The notes: generated by a model from the letters alone, not told the origin. A stretch of DNA of 64,000 bases from Paenibacillus sp. 1001270B_150601_E10 (GCF_015558675.1 NZ_JADMOL010000003.1:414813-478812); one strand, 5' to 3'; positions 18,019-27,410 are shown, counted from the stretch's first letter. Numbers and translations: made by a program.

Positions 18019-19562
18019 ATGTCGCTGCCTTTTCCATGTTCCTAGTCATTGTTGCGTTTACGCTGGTCATTACATATTGGGCCTCGAAAAAGACCACCTC
18101 AGCAAGTGAATTCTATACGGCAGGCGGTGGATTAACGGGCTGGCAAAATGGCCTTGCGATCGCTGGGGATTATATGTCAGCCGCCTCCTTCCTAGGCATC
18201 GCGGGAATGATCGCGCTCGCAGGCTTCGACGGCTTCTTCTACAGCATCGGCTTCCTTGTCGCCTATCTTGTCGTTCTTTTCCTAGTGGCGGAACCACTTA
18301 GGAACCTCGGCAAATACACTTTTGCCGACATGATTGCCGTTCGCTTTAACGCGAAGAAGATCCGCGGCTTTGCCGCCTTCAACACCATTGCCATCTCCAT
18401 CTTCTATATGATCGCCCAGCTGGTAGGCGCTGGCGCGCTGATCAAGCTCCTCTTGGGCATTGATTTCACGACTTCCGTTATTACGGTCGGTATTCTGATG
18501 ACCATTTACGTTATTTTTGGCGGGATGCACGCCACAAGCTGGGTGCAAATCGTGAAGGCGGTTCTGCTTATGGGCGGAACGCTGATCATATCCCTTATTG
18601 TATTCTCCAAGTTCGGCTTCAGCATTACAGCCATGTTTGATCAGATGAAGACTGCGACCCCGCTGCAGGATGCCTTCTTGAACCCTGGAGTCAAGTATAA
18701 AGAGGGGCTTGATACCCTCTCCTTAACAATGGGCCTTGTGCTTGGAACAGCGGGGCTTCCGCATATTCTCGTCAGATTCTTTACTGTTCGCAACGCCAAG
18801 ACAGCGCGCAGCTCCGTCGTGTATGCAACCTGGGTGATCGGCATTTTCTATGTCATGACGATCTTCTTGGGCTTTGGCGCCGCAGCCTTCGTCGGCAACG
18901 CCGATATTATTGCCGCCGACAAAGCGGGCAATATGGCAGCTCCGCTCCTTGCACAAGCCCTTGGAGGCAATATGCTGTTTGCCTTCATCTCTGCTGTAGC
19001 CTTCGCTACAATTCTAGCGGTTGTTGCAGGGCTTGTCCTTACCGCTGCCACAGCCTTCTCACACGACTTCTACAATCAGATCTTACGAAAAGGGGAAGCC
19101 ACCGAGAAGCAGCAGGTCAACATGGCGCGCTATGCTTCCATCGGAATCTCCATATTGTCCATTCTGCTTGCGCTTGTAGCGAAAAACTTAAATGTCGCTT
19201 TTCTCGTATCCTTGGCCTTTGCCGTCGCAGCAAGTGCCAATCTTCCCGTTATCCTGTACACCATCTACTGGAAACGATTCAATACCAGCGGCGCGATCTG
19301 GGCCATGGTTGTAGGCTTGGTTGCCTCAGTTGGGCTGGTGCTTGTCAGCCCTAACGTCTTCAGCCCGATTGAGGGCAAGGCAATCTTAGTAGGCGAGCCG
19401 TTGTATCCTTTCTCAACTCCAGGCCTGATCTCCATTCCGTTAGGATTTCTGGCTGGCTACATCGGAACACTTATATCCAAAAAATCGTACAAAGAAGACA
19501 ATCAGGTGCACTACGACGAGATTCTTGTCCGCTCCAATACCGGCCTAGACACGACCACCTAA
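18015..19562 (+). CDS. Cation/acetate symporter (SSS family, ActP/YwcA type)
   Basis: A protein of 515 residues with about 13 transmembrane helices and the sodium/solute symporter signature region 'EFYTAGGGLTGWQNGLAIAGDYMSAAS' (cut in the middle when compared). It imports acetate and related short monocarboxylates with Na+. Overlap with the DUF485 gene and the shared promoter make a two-gene unit, closed by a terminator. Confidence 0.92.
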   Translation: MNVAAFSMFLVIVAFTLVITYWASKKTTSASEFYTAGGGLTGWQNGLAIAGDYMSAASFLGIAGMIALAGFDGFFYSIGFLVAYLVVLFLVAEPLRNLGKYTFADMIAVRFNAKKIRGFAAFNTIAISIFYMIAQLVGAGALIKLLLGIDFTTSVITVGILMTIYVIFGGMHATSWVQIVKAVLLMGGTLIISLIVFSKFGFSITAMFDQMKTATPLQDAFLNPGVKYKEGLDTLSLTMGLVLGTAGLPHILVRFFTVRNAKTARSSVVYATWVIGIFYVMTIFLGFGAAAFVGNADIIAADKAGNMAAPLLAQALGGNMLFAFISAVAFATILAVVAGLVLTAATAFSHDFYNQILRKGEATEKQQVNMARYASIGISILSILLALVAKNLNVAFLVSLAFAVAASANLPVILYTIYWKRFNTSGAIWAMVVGLVASVGLVLVSPNVFSPIEGKAILVGEPLYPFSTPGLISIPLGFLAGYIGTLISKKSYKEDNQVHYDEILVRSNTGLDTTT

Positions 19563-19598
19563 GCCGCTCACCCCTTTACCGCGAAGCCCCATGCCGTA

Positions 19599-19629
19599 GT
19601 GCCTGCGTTCTTTATGCGCAGGCACTTTT
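19599..19629 (+). terminator. Terminator after the acetate symporter
   Basis: GTGCCTGC (19599-19606) / GCAGGCAC (19618-19625) followed by TTTT. Confidence 0.75.
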
Positions 19630-19660
19630 CCATATTTGATTAATTTTCTCAAAATAATTG

Positions 19661-19703
19661 TTGATAATGATTATCAATATCTATATAATGAGAACCGTTA
19701 TCA
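19661..19703 (+). promoter_or_regulatory. Fur-controlled promoter of the heme-uptake operon
   Basis: A perfect 7-1-7 Fur box TGATAATGATTATCA (19662-19676) overlaps a -35 TTGATA (19661-19666). After 17 nt comes the -10 TATAAT (19684-19689). A second, weaker box TGAGAACCGTTATCA (19689-19703) covers the start region. Iron-replete Fur should block RNA polymerase here; the operon would be expressed under iron starvation. Confidence 0.9.
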
Positions 19704-19733
19704 ATAGATTTTTGGAAATATGGGGGAATCTTT

Positions 19734-20762
19734 ATGCGTCATGGAGCTTGGAAGTTCGCATTTATTGTGCTTATTGCATTATCTTTAGTTGCTTGCGGCA
19801 GCGGCAATCAAACGAGCAGCCCTGCCGATTCTTCATCTGGTCAGCAAGAAACGGCTACGCAACCTGCCGAGAGCAGTTCAACGAATCCGAACAACAGCAA
19901 GGAATCTGAGCAGAAGCCACCCGCCGTTCAGGTGGATGAGACGAAACTGCAAGAGCTTGCTGCTCAATTCGGCGAGACCACACCAGCAAAGTCCATTACG
20001 CTGTCCGTGTCCATCACTGAGCTGTTCGACGCACTTGGACTTGAACTCGTTGGGGTTCCAACAACAAAGAGCGAGCTGCCTGCGGCTTACGCTCAAGTAC
20101 AGCGTGTCGGCTCTTCTCATCAGCCTGATCTCGAGCAGATCGCAAAGCTCACGCCTAATATGGTCCTTGCGCCAGCTTCCATCAAGGACAGCATCGATAA
20201 GATGCTGAAGCCTGCAAATCTTCCTGCAGCGTACCTTCCGGCGGATTCGCTGGATGAATTAAAGCTTTCCACGGCCGTGCTCGGACGTGTATACGGGAAA
20301 GAGGACAAGGCCGCTGAGGTGCTGGAAAGCTTTGCGAAGCAAGAGAATGAGATTATGGAAACAACAAAAGGCAAGGAATCGCCTAAAGTGATGATCCTCT
20401 TTGGTTCTGCGGAGTCCTTGATGGTGATGAACGAAAATACGTTTGCGGGCAGCATTGCTCACAACCTTGGTGCTGCCAATGTACTGTCTGATGTATTGAA
20501 GCAAAGCGAAACGTATGTGCCTCTCAATATGGAAAGCATCGTTACGGCTAACCCCGATGTCATCCTTTTAGTTGCCCATGGCGATCCAGCCGCAGTGGCA
20601 CAAAAGTTCGAGGAGGATGTGAAGAAGAATGGAGCTTGGGAAAAGCTCTCCGCCTTCAAAAATGGGAAATTAAAAACATTGGATTATAACTTGTTCGGCA
20701 TCGCTTCACTTGTAAAAGCACCAGATGCCTATAAAGAGATGGCTAACATCCTGTACAACTAA
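19734..20762 (+). CDS. IsdE-like heme-binding ABC transporter lipoprotein
   Basis: A protein of 342 residues with a lipoprotein signal (SLVAC lipobox, Cys21), a Ser/Gln-rich linker to about residue 65, then a class III binding-protein fold. It aligns along its length with Staphylococcus IsdE: 'ITELFDALGLELVGVPT', 'VQRVGSSHQPDLEQIAKL' and 'LLVAHGDPAAVAQKF'. IsdE binds heme with Met78 and His229. Here His282 matches His229, while His129 stands at the Met78 position, suggesting bis-His ligation. First gene of the Fur-controlled unit. Confidence 0.85.
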   Translation: MRHGAWKFAFIVLIALSLVACGSGNQTSSPADSSSGQQETATQPAESSSTNPNNSKESEQKPPAVQVDETKLQELAAQFGETTPAKSITLSVSITELFDALGLELVGVPTTKSELPAAYAQVQRVGSSHQPDLEQIAKLTPNMVLAPASIKDSIDKMLKPANLPAAYLPADSLDELKLSTAVLGRVYGKEDKAAEVLESFAKQENEIMETTKGKESPKVMILFGSAESLMVMNENTFAGSIAHNLGAANVLSDVLKQSETYVPLNMESIVTANPDVILLVAHGDPAAVAQKFEEDVKKNGAWEKLSAFKNGKLKTLDYNLFGIASLVKAPDAYKEMANILYN

Positions 20763-20778
20763 TTCGGAGGCAAATGAC

Positions 20779-21774
20779 ATGGCCAAGAAGCCACAGACAA
20801 GAAAAGCATTCCTGCTTGGGACGATGGCCGCTCTCCTCATCCTATGTGCCATCTTGGCTATTGGAATCGGCAGTGTTCGCTTCTCGCCTCTAGAGACGTG
20901 GACGACACTCACTGGAGCAGGAGCGGATTCCGCCAACACGATTATATGGGATATCCGAGTTCCGAGAGTGCTGCTTGCCTTTATTATCGGCGCCAATCTT
21001 GCCGCCTCCGGCGCACTGCTTCAAGCGGTTATGATGAACCCGCTCGCAGACCCCGGCCTAACCGGTGTATCAAGCGGGGCAGCTGTAACCGTGCTATTCA
21101 TACTGCTTGTCATGCCCCAATACACGGCATTGGTTCCGCTTGCCGCTATCGTAGGCGGGACTTTTGCAGCCGTCATGGTATACGCCTGGGCGTGGACCAA
21201 GCAGACCGGCATTACCCCGATCCGTATTATCCTGTCCGGGGTAGCGGTGAATGCCGTGTTCGGCGGCGTTATCGGCCTGCTGTCGATCCTATACAGCGAC
21301 AAGCTGCCTGCCGCTCTGCAATGGATGAACGGCAGCCTTTCCGGCAAGGGCATGGCCGACGTCTATGCCATATTGCCTTATTCCATCGCTGGATGGATCA
21401 TGGCGCTGTTCTGCATCCGCCAAGCGAATATCCTCCGCTTAGGCGAGCAGACGGCGCACAACCTTGGCCAGAACCTGAATCGCGTGCGGTTCACCCTCTC
21501 CTTTGTCGCCGTATTCCTCGCGGCGGTATCCGTCGCCAAGGTTGGGCTCGTGGACTTCGTCGGCCTAATCGTGCCGCATATTGCGCGCATGCTGATCGGC
21601 TCTGACTATAAATACAGCTTGCCGCTCAGCCTGATGCTGGGCCCAGTCATTCTGATCGCAGCCGATACGATCGGGCGCTCGTTGTTCAGCCCGCTTGAGA
21701 TCCCGGCGGGCATCGTGATGGCCATGGCGGGAGGGCCGTACTTCTTATATCTCATGCGCAAAGGAGGAGCATGA
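20779..21774 (+). CDS. FecCD-family heme/siderophore permease
   Basis: A protein of 331 residues from ATG 20779 behind CGGAGG. About ten helices, with the FecCD pattern 'RVPRVLLAFIIGANLAASGA', MMNPLADPGLTGVSSGAA and 'VGLIVPHIARMLIG'. It forms the membrane channel for the heme (or ferric chelate) delivered by the IsdE-like lipoprotein. It is separated by 1 nt from the ATPase gene. Confidence 0.92.
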   Translation: MAKKPQTRKAFLLGTMAALLILCAILAIGIGSVRFSPLETWTTLTGAGADSANTIIWDIRVPRVLLAFIIGANLAASGALLQAVMMNPLADPGLTGVSSGAAVTVLFILLVMPQYTALVPLAAIVGGTFAAVMVYAWAWTKQTGITPIRIILSGVAVNAVFGGVIGLLSILYSDKLPAALQWMNGSLSGKGMADVYAILPYSIAGWIMALFCIRQANILRLGEQTAHNLGQNLNRVRFTLSFVAVFLAAVSVAKVGLVDFVGLIVPHIARMLIGSDYKYSLPLSLMLGPVILIAADTIGRSLFSPLEIPAGIVMAMAGGPYFLYLMRKGGA

Positions 21775-21775
21775 C

Positions 21776-22555
21776 ATGCTTAAAGTGCACTCCCTTCGTA
21801 TTCAATTCGCAGAACGGACGGTCGTGCATGACTTCTCCCTGGAAGTTCAAGAAGGGGAAGTCGTCTCGATCATCGGACCGAATGGCTCTGGCAAGTCCAC
21901 GATTCTAAAAGGAGTATCGGGGCTCCTGCCTTGCGCAGGCGGTGAGATCTGCATCGCAGAACGGCACCTCACCTCCTTGAAAGCGAAGCAGGTATCCCAG
22001 ATGATGTGCTTGCTGTGCCAAGCCAACATCAGCCCAGCCGATATGACTGTGCAGGAGCTGGTTGGCTATGGCCGCTCCCCCCATAAGAAATGGTTTGAGC
22101 GGCTCGATCGCCAAGACTACGACATTATACAGTGGGCTCTGGAGAAAACCGGGATGCAGGATTATAAAGACCGGCTCATGATCTCCCTCTCTGGCGGGGA
22201 AGCACAGCGGGCATGGCTAGCAATGGCACTTGCCCAGCGACCGAAGCTGCTCTTGCTTGACGAGCCTACAACCTATCTCGATATCGGGCACCAGCTTGAG
22301 GTGCTTGAGCTCGTTCGAAGCCTGAATCAAGAGCTTGGACTCACCGTTGTCATGGTGCTTCACGATTTAAACCATGCCAGCACCTACAGCGATAAGGTAT
22401 GCGTCATTCAGAATGGCCGCATGCAAAGCTACGGCAAGCCGCGAGAAGTATTAACACAGGAACTGATCAGGCGCGTATATGGCGTTGAGACGGAAATCGA
22501 TTCTCGAAATGATTACGATCATCCACGAATACATGTCCTGCACAAAATGAGATAG
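21776..22555 (+). CDS. Heme/iron-chelate ABC transporter ATP-binding protein
   Basis: A 259-residue FepC/HmuV-type ATPase with a start after AAAGGAGGAGC. Motifs: Walker A GPNGSGKS (about 36-43), signature LSGGEAQR, Walker B LLLLDEP with D-loop TTYLDI, and H-loop VLHDLNHA. It energises the FecCD permease. The Cys-containing Q-loop region 'MMCLLCQANISPADMTV' is slightly unusual. Confidence 0.92.
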   Translation: MLKVHSLRIQFAERTVVHDFSLEVQEGEVVSIIGPNGSGKSTILKGVSGLLPCAGGEICIAERHLTSLKAKQVSQMMCLLCQANISPADMTVQELVGYGRSPHKKWFERLDRQDYDIIQWALEKTGMQDYKDRLMISLSGGEAQRAWLAMALAQRPKLLLLDEPTTYLDIGHQLEVLELVRSLNQELGLTVVMVLHDLNHASTYSDKVCVIQNGRMQSYGKPREVLTQELIRRVYGVETEIDSRNDYDHPRIHVLHKMR

Positions 22556-22567
22556 AAATGAGGAACG

Positions 22568-23092
22568 ATGATGAAGGTTATGGATCTGGAAACGATGAAA
22601 TTTCAATATTTGGACTTTGCAAGCAAATTGAAGACGGTAATGCTCAGCACCTTGGATGAGGAAGGCCAGCCCTTTATCTCCTATGCGCCATTCGTGAATC
22701 AAGACGGCAAATTTTATATCTATATTAGTAAAATCGCAAATCACTACCATCATTTGGAGGCGAATCCTGCAGTCGATGTCATGCTTATTGAGGACGAGGC
22801 AAGCACAGCCAATCTGTTTGCTCGCCAGCGCGCCCGCTTCGTGTGCACGGCTCGCAACCTTGGCAATGAAGGGCATGACGAATTGTTCGCCCAATTCGAC
22901 CTTCGTTTCAACAAAAACATGATGAATATGCTGAGAACGCTTGATTTCTCCCTGTTCGAGCTAACCCCTTCCACCGGCAGATATGTAGCCGGCTTCGGTC
23001 AAGCCTTTGATATTGACCTTACAGCGGATACATTCCTGCATGTTGCACGCGACGGACATGGCCAGTCCACGGACAAGGAAGACGAACAATAA
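22568..23092 (+). CDS. HugZ/HutZ-like heme utilisation protein
   Basis: A protein of 174 residues with the split-barrel flavin-type fold of the pyridoxamine-phosphate-oxidase superfamily: 'LKTVMLSTLDEEGQPFISYAPF', 'FYIYISKIANHYHHLEANP', 'SLFELTPSTGRYVAGFGQAFDI'. The 'GFGQAF' end and the C-terminal His-containing tail are typical of HugZ/HutZ heme-binding or heme-degrading proteins. It lies 12 nt after the ATPase gene in a Fur-regulated heme-uptake unit, so release of iron from imported heme is the likely role. Confidence 0.82.
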   Translation: MMKVMDLETMKFQYLDFASKLKTVMLSTLDEEGQPFISYAPFVNQDGKFYIYISKIANHYHHLEANPAVDVMLIEDEASTANLFARQRARFVCTARNLGNEGHDELFAQFDLRFNKNMMNMLRTLDFSLFELTPSTGRYVAGFGQAFDIDLTADTFLHVARDGHGQSTDKEDEQ

Positions 23093-23118
23093 TACACGCA
23101 CCATTAGGAGGTATACGG

Positions 23119-23586
23119 ATGAGTACCTATGAAGCCATTGTTCCGGTCTGGAACGCCCTGCAGCAACGATTCTACAAGATGGCGAAAGAACTCCGCGAGG
23201 AAGAGCTCAGCTTAAGTATCGGTCCTGCTTCTATTGGCTACATGCTGCGGCATAATGCAGAGGTCGAATACATGTTTGCCGAATGGTTTTTTAATCAGCC
23301 GATGCCTCAAGATCTTCAAATCCTCACAAGCCGCGGCGCTCAAGCAAGCGACGCCGAATTCTCTAATCTTGACGTGCTCATAAGCCTGCTTGACGCATCC
23401 AATCAATATTTATTAGAAGGGATGCAGAAGCTTGATGAGGAGGCCTGGCATAAGCCCAAGGATACACCAATGGGCCCCTCCAGTCCGATCGAGGCGGTAG
23501 GCAGACTGATGTACCATACGGGCATTCATTCCGGGCAGATCTCGTTGATTCGAAAGTACGCGAAGGCTTCTGAGCCTGCCGTTTAG
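23119..23586 (+). CDS. DinB-family protein
   Basis: A 155-residue four-helix protein of the DinB/YfiT metalloenzyme superfamily. The family's His residues appear in 'YMLRHNAEVEYMFAEW' and 'MYHTGIHSGQISLIRKY'. It has an AGGAGGT site and lies 26 nt after the HugZ-like gene, so it is the last gene of the iron-regulated unit. Members act in thiol (bacillithiol, mycothiol) chemistry. Its link to heme or iron stress is inferred from position only. Confidence 0.8.
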   Translation: MSTYEAIVPVWNALQQRFYKMAKELREEELSLSIGPASIGYMLRHNAEVEYMFAEWFFNQPMPQDLQILTSRGAQASDAEFSNLDVLISLLDASNQYLLEGMQKLDEEAWHKPKDTPMGPSSPIEAVGRLMYHTGIHSGQISLIRKYAKASEPAV

Positions 23587-23612
23587 AATCCCCTTATCAT
23601 ACGATAAACACC

Positions 23613-23660
23613 AAACGATTCCGTGATCAGCCATTTTTGGATCTGGAATCGTTTTTCTTT
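23613..23660 (+). terminator. Terminator of the heme-uptake operon
   Basis: AAACGATTCC (23613-23622) / GGAATCGTTT (23645-23654) followed by a T-rich run. Confidence 0.85.
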
Positions 23661-23747
23661 TATTCATTTGCACAAATAAGTTATAATATTCACATAATCA
23701 GACAAACTATTGTAACCGCAACCATTTGCGAGATAAGGAGGGCGGTC

Positions 23748-24782
23748 ATGTATCAATTATCGGAGCAGCAGGCACAGGATATCGTTGATAAAATGATGCA
23801 GGATATCCCCTACAACATCAACATCATGAATGCGGAAGGCATCATTATCGGAAGCGGCAATCGCAAGCGTATCGGAACGGTCCATCAAGGAGCAGTAAAG
23901 GCTCTTGCTACAGGGAAAATGGTCGAAGTATGGGAAGACGGTCTATTCGAGAAAAAGGGAACCAACGAACCGATTGTGATCAATCATAAACGTGTCGGCG
24001 TCATTGGCATTACTGGCAATCCCGTTGAGGTGCGGCCCTTCTGCAATATCGTACGGACGACAGTGGCGCTTCTTATCGAACAAGGAATGGCTCTAAAAGC
24101 CCTTGAGAATGAAGCGAATCGCAAGAAGGCTTTCGTTGAAATGCTGCTACAGCATCAAGGGATCTACACGCAAAAATTAAAAAGAGAAGCGATGTCCTAT
24201 AACATCGACTTGATGCTTTCAACTACCGTACTGTATATTCAGCGATTCCGAATGGATCGCGAGCAGGCCAAGCTCTTCTTGCTTTATCCCTCCTTTATGA
24301 TTGACGGGGATACGCACTTGTTCTTTATTCAGAATGAGGGAGAAATTGAGAAAGCGATCAAGCTTCTTCTTCAAGGTCAACCGGATATGGTCATCAGCTA
24401 TGGGCGACACGAGGCGCAAGTTGCCGATAGCTATCGTCAGGCCAAGCAAGCGATGAGCGTGCTTCACGCCTTGAAGCTGCCGAAGCGGATCATCAGTTAT
24501 GAAGAGGTGGAATTTCTCGTGAAGCTTAGCCAAGCTGAGCTGACGGATTCCGAATCCCTTATCACGAAGCTCGAGGACAAAGAATCGGTGGATCTGATGG
24601 ATACGCTAAGAAGCTTTATCAATCATAACGGAAGCGTGTCCGCAACCGCCGCAAGCTTGAACATCCACCGCAACACGCTGCAATATCGTCTGAAGCGAAT
24701 TGCTGACCTGACAGGCAAGGACCCTAGACATTTGCTGGAGCTGTTTGAGTTGGTTCACGGATTGTTAGCTTTTTATCGATAA
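23748..24782 (+). CDS. cdaR: CdaR-type sugar-diacid regulator
   Basis: A protein of 344 residues from ATG 23748 (site AAGGAGGG; the long upstream frame crosses the terminator). An N-terminal diacid recognition domain (about 5-135: 'QDIVDKMMQDIPYNINIMNAEG' region, 'ALATGKMVEV', 'VGVIGITGNP') precedes a GGDEF-like middle part. The C-terminal PucR-type HTH lies at about 290-335 ('HNGSVSATAASLNIHRNTLQYRLKRI'). CdaR activates glycerate/glucarate genes. Here glycerate kinase and a GntP permease lie convergently downstream, which fits that target set. Confidence 0.88.
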   Translation: MYQLSEQQAQDIVDKMMQDIPYNINIMNAEGIIIGSGNRKRIGTVHQGAVKALATGKMVEVWEDGLFEKKGTNEPIVINHKRVGVIGITGNPVEVRPFCNIVRTTVALLIEQGMALKALENEANRKKAFVEMLLQHQGIYTQKLKREAMSYNIDLMLSTTVLYIQRFRMDREQAKLFLLYPSFMIDGDTHLFFIQNEGEIEKAIKLLLQGQPDMVISYGRHEAQVADSYRQAKQAMSVLHALKLPKRIISYEEVEFLVKLSQAELTDSESLITKLEDKESVDLMDTLRSFINHNGSVSATAASLNIHRNTLQYRLKRIADLTGKDPRHLLELFELVHGLLAFYR

Positions 24783-24785
24783 GAA

Positions 24786-24830
24786 AACCCCAAGTCCGAA
24801 GCACACTCGGAATCTTGGGGTTCATTTTTT
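24786..24830. terminator. Bidirectional terminator between cdaR and glycerate kinase
   Basis: AACCCCAAG and TCCGA (24786-24799) pair with TCGGA and CTTGGGGTT (24807-24822). The hairpin is followed by T6 on the + strand and has A-rich sequence on the other side. It overlaps the last bases of the kinase gene. Confidence 0.85.
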
Positions 24831-25968
24831 ATCCTAAACGAATCAGTCTTGCAATGTTCTCGCACGTTCTGCTCACGTTCTGCGGCCCTTCAGCGAGTAC
24901 CTTCTCAAGCTCTGCCGCGCCAGGCACGATGCCGAATATCGCGTCGATCCCTTCATCGTATAGAGCCTCAATTCCCTCGCCGATATAGCCGGCAATGGCG
25001 ATGACCTTCGTATTGGCTTCCTTCGCTGCCTTGGCTACACCATAAGGCGTCTTGCCAAACTTCGTTTGGAAGTCCATGCCGCCCTCGCCCGTTAAACAGT
25101 AATCCGCTTCAGCAAGCTTCGCTTTAAGACCCGTATACTCAATCACGATATCGATGCCTCGCTGCAAGGTGGCTTGCGTGAAGATGAGAAGCCCTGCTCC
25201 GAGTCCTCCTGCTGCGCCCGCTCCGGGGATGTCGCGTACGTCCTTATGAAGCTGCTCGCGAACAATATCCGCATAATGAGCAAGATTGTCATCCAACACC
25301 TTTACCATTTCACGCGTTGCGCCCTTTTGCGGTCCGAATACGTGGGAGGCTCCATGCTCGCCGCAAAGCGGATTGGTTACATCGCAGGCCACAATCATCT
25401 CGACATGCTTGAGTCTTTCATCGAGTCCCGTCACATCAATCGTTGCCAGCTGATCAAGGCTTCCGCCTCCGCGTGGAATCGACTGGCCTGCTGCGTTCAG
25501 GAAACGGACACCTAGGGCTTCCGCCATACCCGTGCCGCCATCATTGGTTGCACTGCCGCCGATCCCGATAATGATCTTAGTAATGCCTTTATCCAAGCAT
25601 TCCCGGATCAGCTCGCCTGTTCCATACGTTGTTGTAATGAATGGATTCTTGGTCTCCTTCGTGACATGATGGATTCCGCTTGCCGACGCCATTTCAATCG
25701 CAGCGGTAACACCGTCACCCATAATTCCGTATCGTGCCTTTACAGGCTGTCCGAGCGGACCAGTCACCTCGGCTTCATAGATCTTGCCGCCGGTAGCATC
25801 AACGAGGGACTGTACCGTACCTTCCCCGCCATCTGCCATCGGGACGTGGATATATTCCGCATCCGGGTATACCTTGCGCATTCCTTCCTCCATCGCAATG
25901 CATACTTCCTTCGCTGTCATGCTCTCCTTGAAGGAATCGGGAGCTAGCAGAAATGTTGGTTGTTTCAT
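24829..25968 (-). CDS. glxK: Glycerate kinase (GlxK/GarK family)
   Basis: A protein of 379 residues starting at ATG 25968 (site AGGTGATC). Family signatures: LAPDSFKESMTA, GGEGTVQSLVDATGG, IIGIGGSATNDGGTGMAEAL and GAAGGLGAGLL. It phosphorylates D-glycerate with ATP, normally at C2, feeding glycolysis. It is co-transcribed after the GntP permease (21 nt apart) and is probably a CdaR target. Confidence 0.93.
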   Translation of the reverse strand: MKQPTFLLAPDSFKESMTAKEVCIAMEEGMRKVYPDAEYIHVPMADGGEGTVQSLVDATGGKIYEAEVTGPLGQPVKARYGIMGDGVTAAIEMASASGIHHVTKETKNPFITTTYGTGELIRECLDKGITKIIIGIGGSATNDGGTGMAEALGVRFLNAAGQSIPRGGGSLDQLATIDVTGLDERLKHVEMIVACDVTNPLCGEHGASHVFGPQKGATREMVKVLDDNLAHYADIVREQLHKDVRDIPGAGAAGGLGAGLLIFTQATLQRGIDIVIEYTGLKAKLAEADYCLTGEGGMDFQTKFGKTPYGVAKAAKEANTKVIAIAGYIGEGIEALYDEGIDAIFGIVPGAAELEKVLAEGPQNVSRTCENIARLIRLG

Positions 25969-25989
25969 GTGATCACCTCATGTGCTGTA

Positions 25990-27285
25990 TTATAAGAAAA
26001 ATCCGTAGATTAAGGTTGCGACAATCGTCATGGTTCCGCCTACGATCGCCTCGTATGGGATCAAGCTCATCCGCTGCTTGATGCTCATGTTCATGCTGTT
26101 CGCTGTAACATGGAAGTAGTTGCCCTGCGGCAAGGAGTCGATAACCGTCGCTCCTGTATGCACCATAACGGCTGCGGCAAGCGGAGCAGTACCCATATCA
26201 AGAATGGCTTGTCCAAACGAACCTGTTGCTAGAATAACACCAGTCGAAGTAGACGCGGTTGCTGCTGCCATCAAAATACCGGAAATAGGGGCAAGGAACG
26301 TGCCAGAGATGCCGGATGCCTCAATCAAGCTAACAACCTGTATAGATAAGTCGGAAGCTGAGATCAGTCCTGCAATCCCTCCTGCGCCAATCAGAATCAG
26401 TACTGTTGCGGTCATCTTCTGAATACCAGAAGTTGTATATTCGAGAATCTTATTGCCTTGTCCCATGGCGAGCATTCCGATCACACCGGCAATCGGCAGG
26501 ATAAACATAGCATCAACCTTGAAGTTCGATAGCGCTTCGATTCCGATAATCGAACCGATTGGGTTAATCATCAACAGAATAACAGCGACAAGAGGCGCTA
26601 CAATCGCCGTCTTAAGCGGCGGATATTTTGTGGTGTCTACTTCACTATTTACTGCTTCTGCATCTGAAACCATGGTTCCTTTCTTTTTCAAAAGGGAGGC
26701 TACAATGACGGTTACAATCAATCCACATAATGCAGGAATAAATCCCGCGATCATCACATCGCTAAGCTCCAAGTTGAAGCCCCTTGCTGCTGCAATGGTA
26801 TTCGGATTCGGAGAAATAATGTTGCCTGCTTTACCGCCGCCTGACAATGCAAGCAGCAAAGCAATCTTGCTAATTCCCATCTTGTTGCCGACCGACAAAG
26901 CGATTGGCGCTACGATCAGCACAGCCACTGGAATGAACACGCCTACTGCCGTAATAATCATCGTTGCCAAAGCTAGTGCGAGTATGGCCTTGCCTCCGCC
27001 AAACTTCTTCACAATCGCCTGCGCGATCGTCTCGGCGGCGCCCGATTCCATCATGACCCCGGCAAGCACACCGGCTGCAAGAACTCGGATAACTGTTCCC
27101 ATGACACTTTGTGTACCGCTTACAAGAACATTTATCGTCTGCTCCAAGTTCGCCCCGCCAATCAAAGCGCCAAGGATCGCACCTAAAAATAATGCATACA
27201 CCGGATTAAGCTTTCTCAGGATCAATATGATGGCAATAGCTAGACCGACAAGTGCCCCAATCCAACTGATTGTAAATCCGTCCAT
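25990..27285 (-). CDS. GntP-family permease (gluconate/glycerate uptake)
   Basis: A protein of 431 residues from ATG 27285 behind AGAGGAGGACA; the frame upstream to 27348 has no site. It has 12-14 hydrophobic helices and the GntP-type 'SGGGKAGNIISPNPNTIAAARGF' segment. It imports gluconate-like acids with H+. Given the adjacent glycerate kinase, D-glycerate is the likely substrate. The TATAAT-like -10 upstream (about 27325-27330, - strand) lacks a clear -35, as in activator-dependent promoters. Confidence 0.88.
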   Translation of the reverse strand: MDGFTISWIGALVGLAIAIILILRKLNPVYALFLGAILGALIGGANLEQTINVLVSGTQSVMGTVIRVLAAGVLAGVMMESGAAETIAQAIVKKFGGGKAILALALATMIITAVGVFIPVAVLIVAPIALSVGNKMGISKIALLLALSGGGKAGNIISPNPNTIAAARGFNLELSDVMIAGFIPALCGLIVTVIVASLLKKKGTMVSDAEAVNSEVDTTKYPPLKTAIVAPLVAVILLMINPIGSIIGIEALSNFKVDAMFILPIAGVIGMLAMGQGNKILEYTTSGIQKMTATVLILIGAGGIAGLISASDLSIQVVSLIEASGISGTFLAPISGILMAAATASTSTGVILATGSFGQAILDMGTAPLAAAVMVHTGATVIDSLPQGNYFHVTANSMNMSIKQRMSLIPYEAIVGGTMTIVATLIYGFFL

Positions 27286-27410
27286 TGTGTATGTCCTCCT
27301 CTGTCTGTTTTTGTATTCGCTTTCATTATAGTTGGACAATCCATGCATGAATATTGAAAATCGGACGATTTTTATTGTTCAAGTGCACAATGAAACAACC
27401 AACAGAAATA

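Noticed and set aside
26453-27331. Long open frame (292 codons) opposite the GntP permease
   Set aside because: Its Ala/Ile/Thr/Pro-rich composition is the reverse complement of a hydrophobic membrane protein gene; no start signal.
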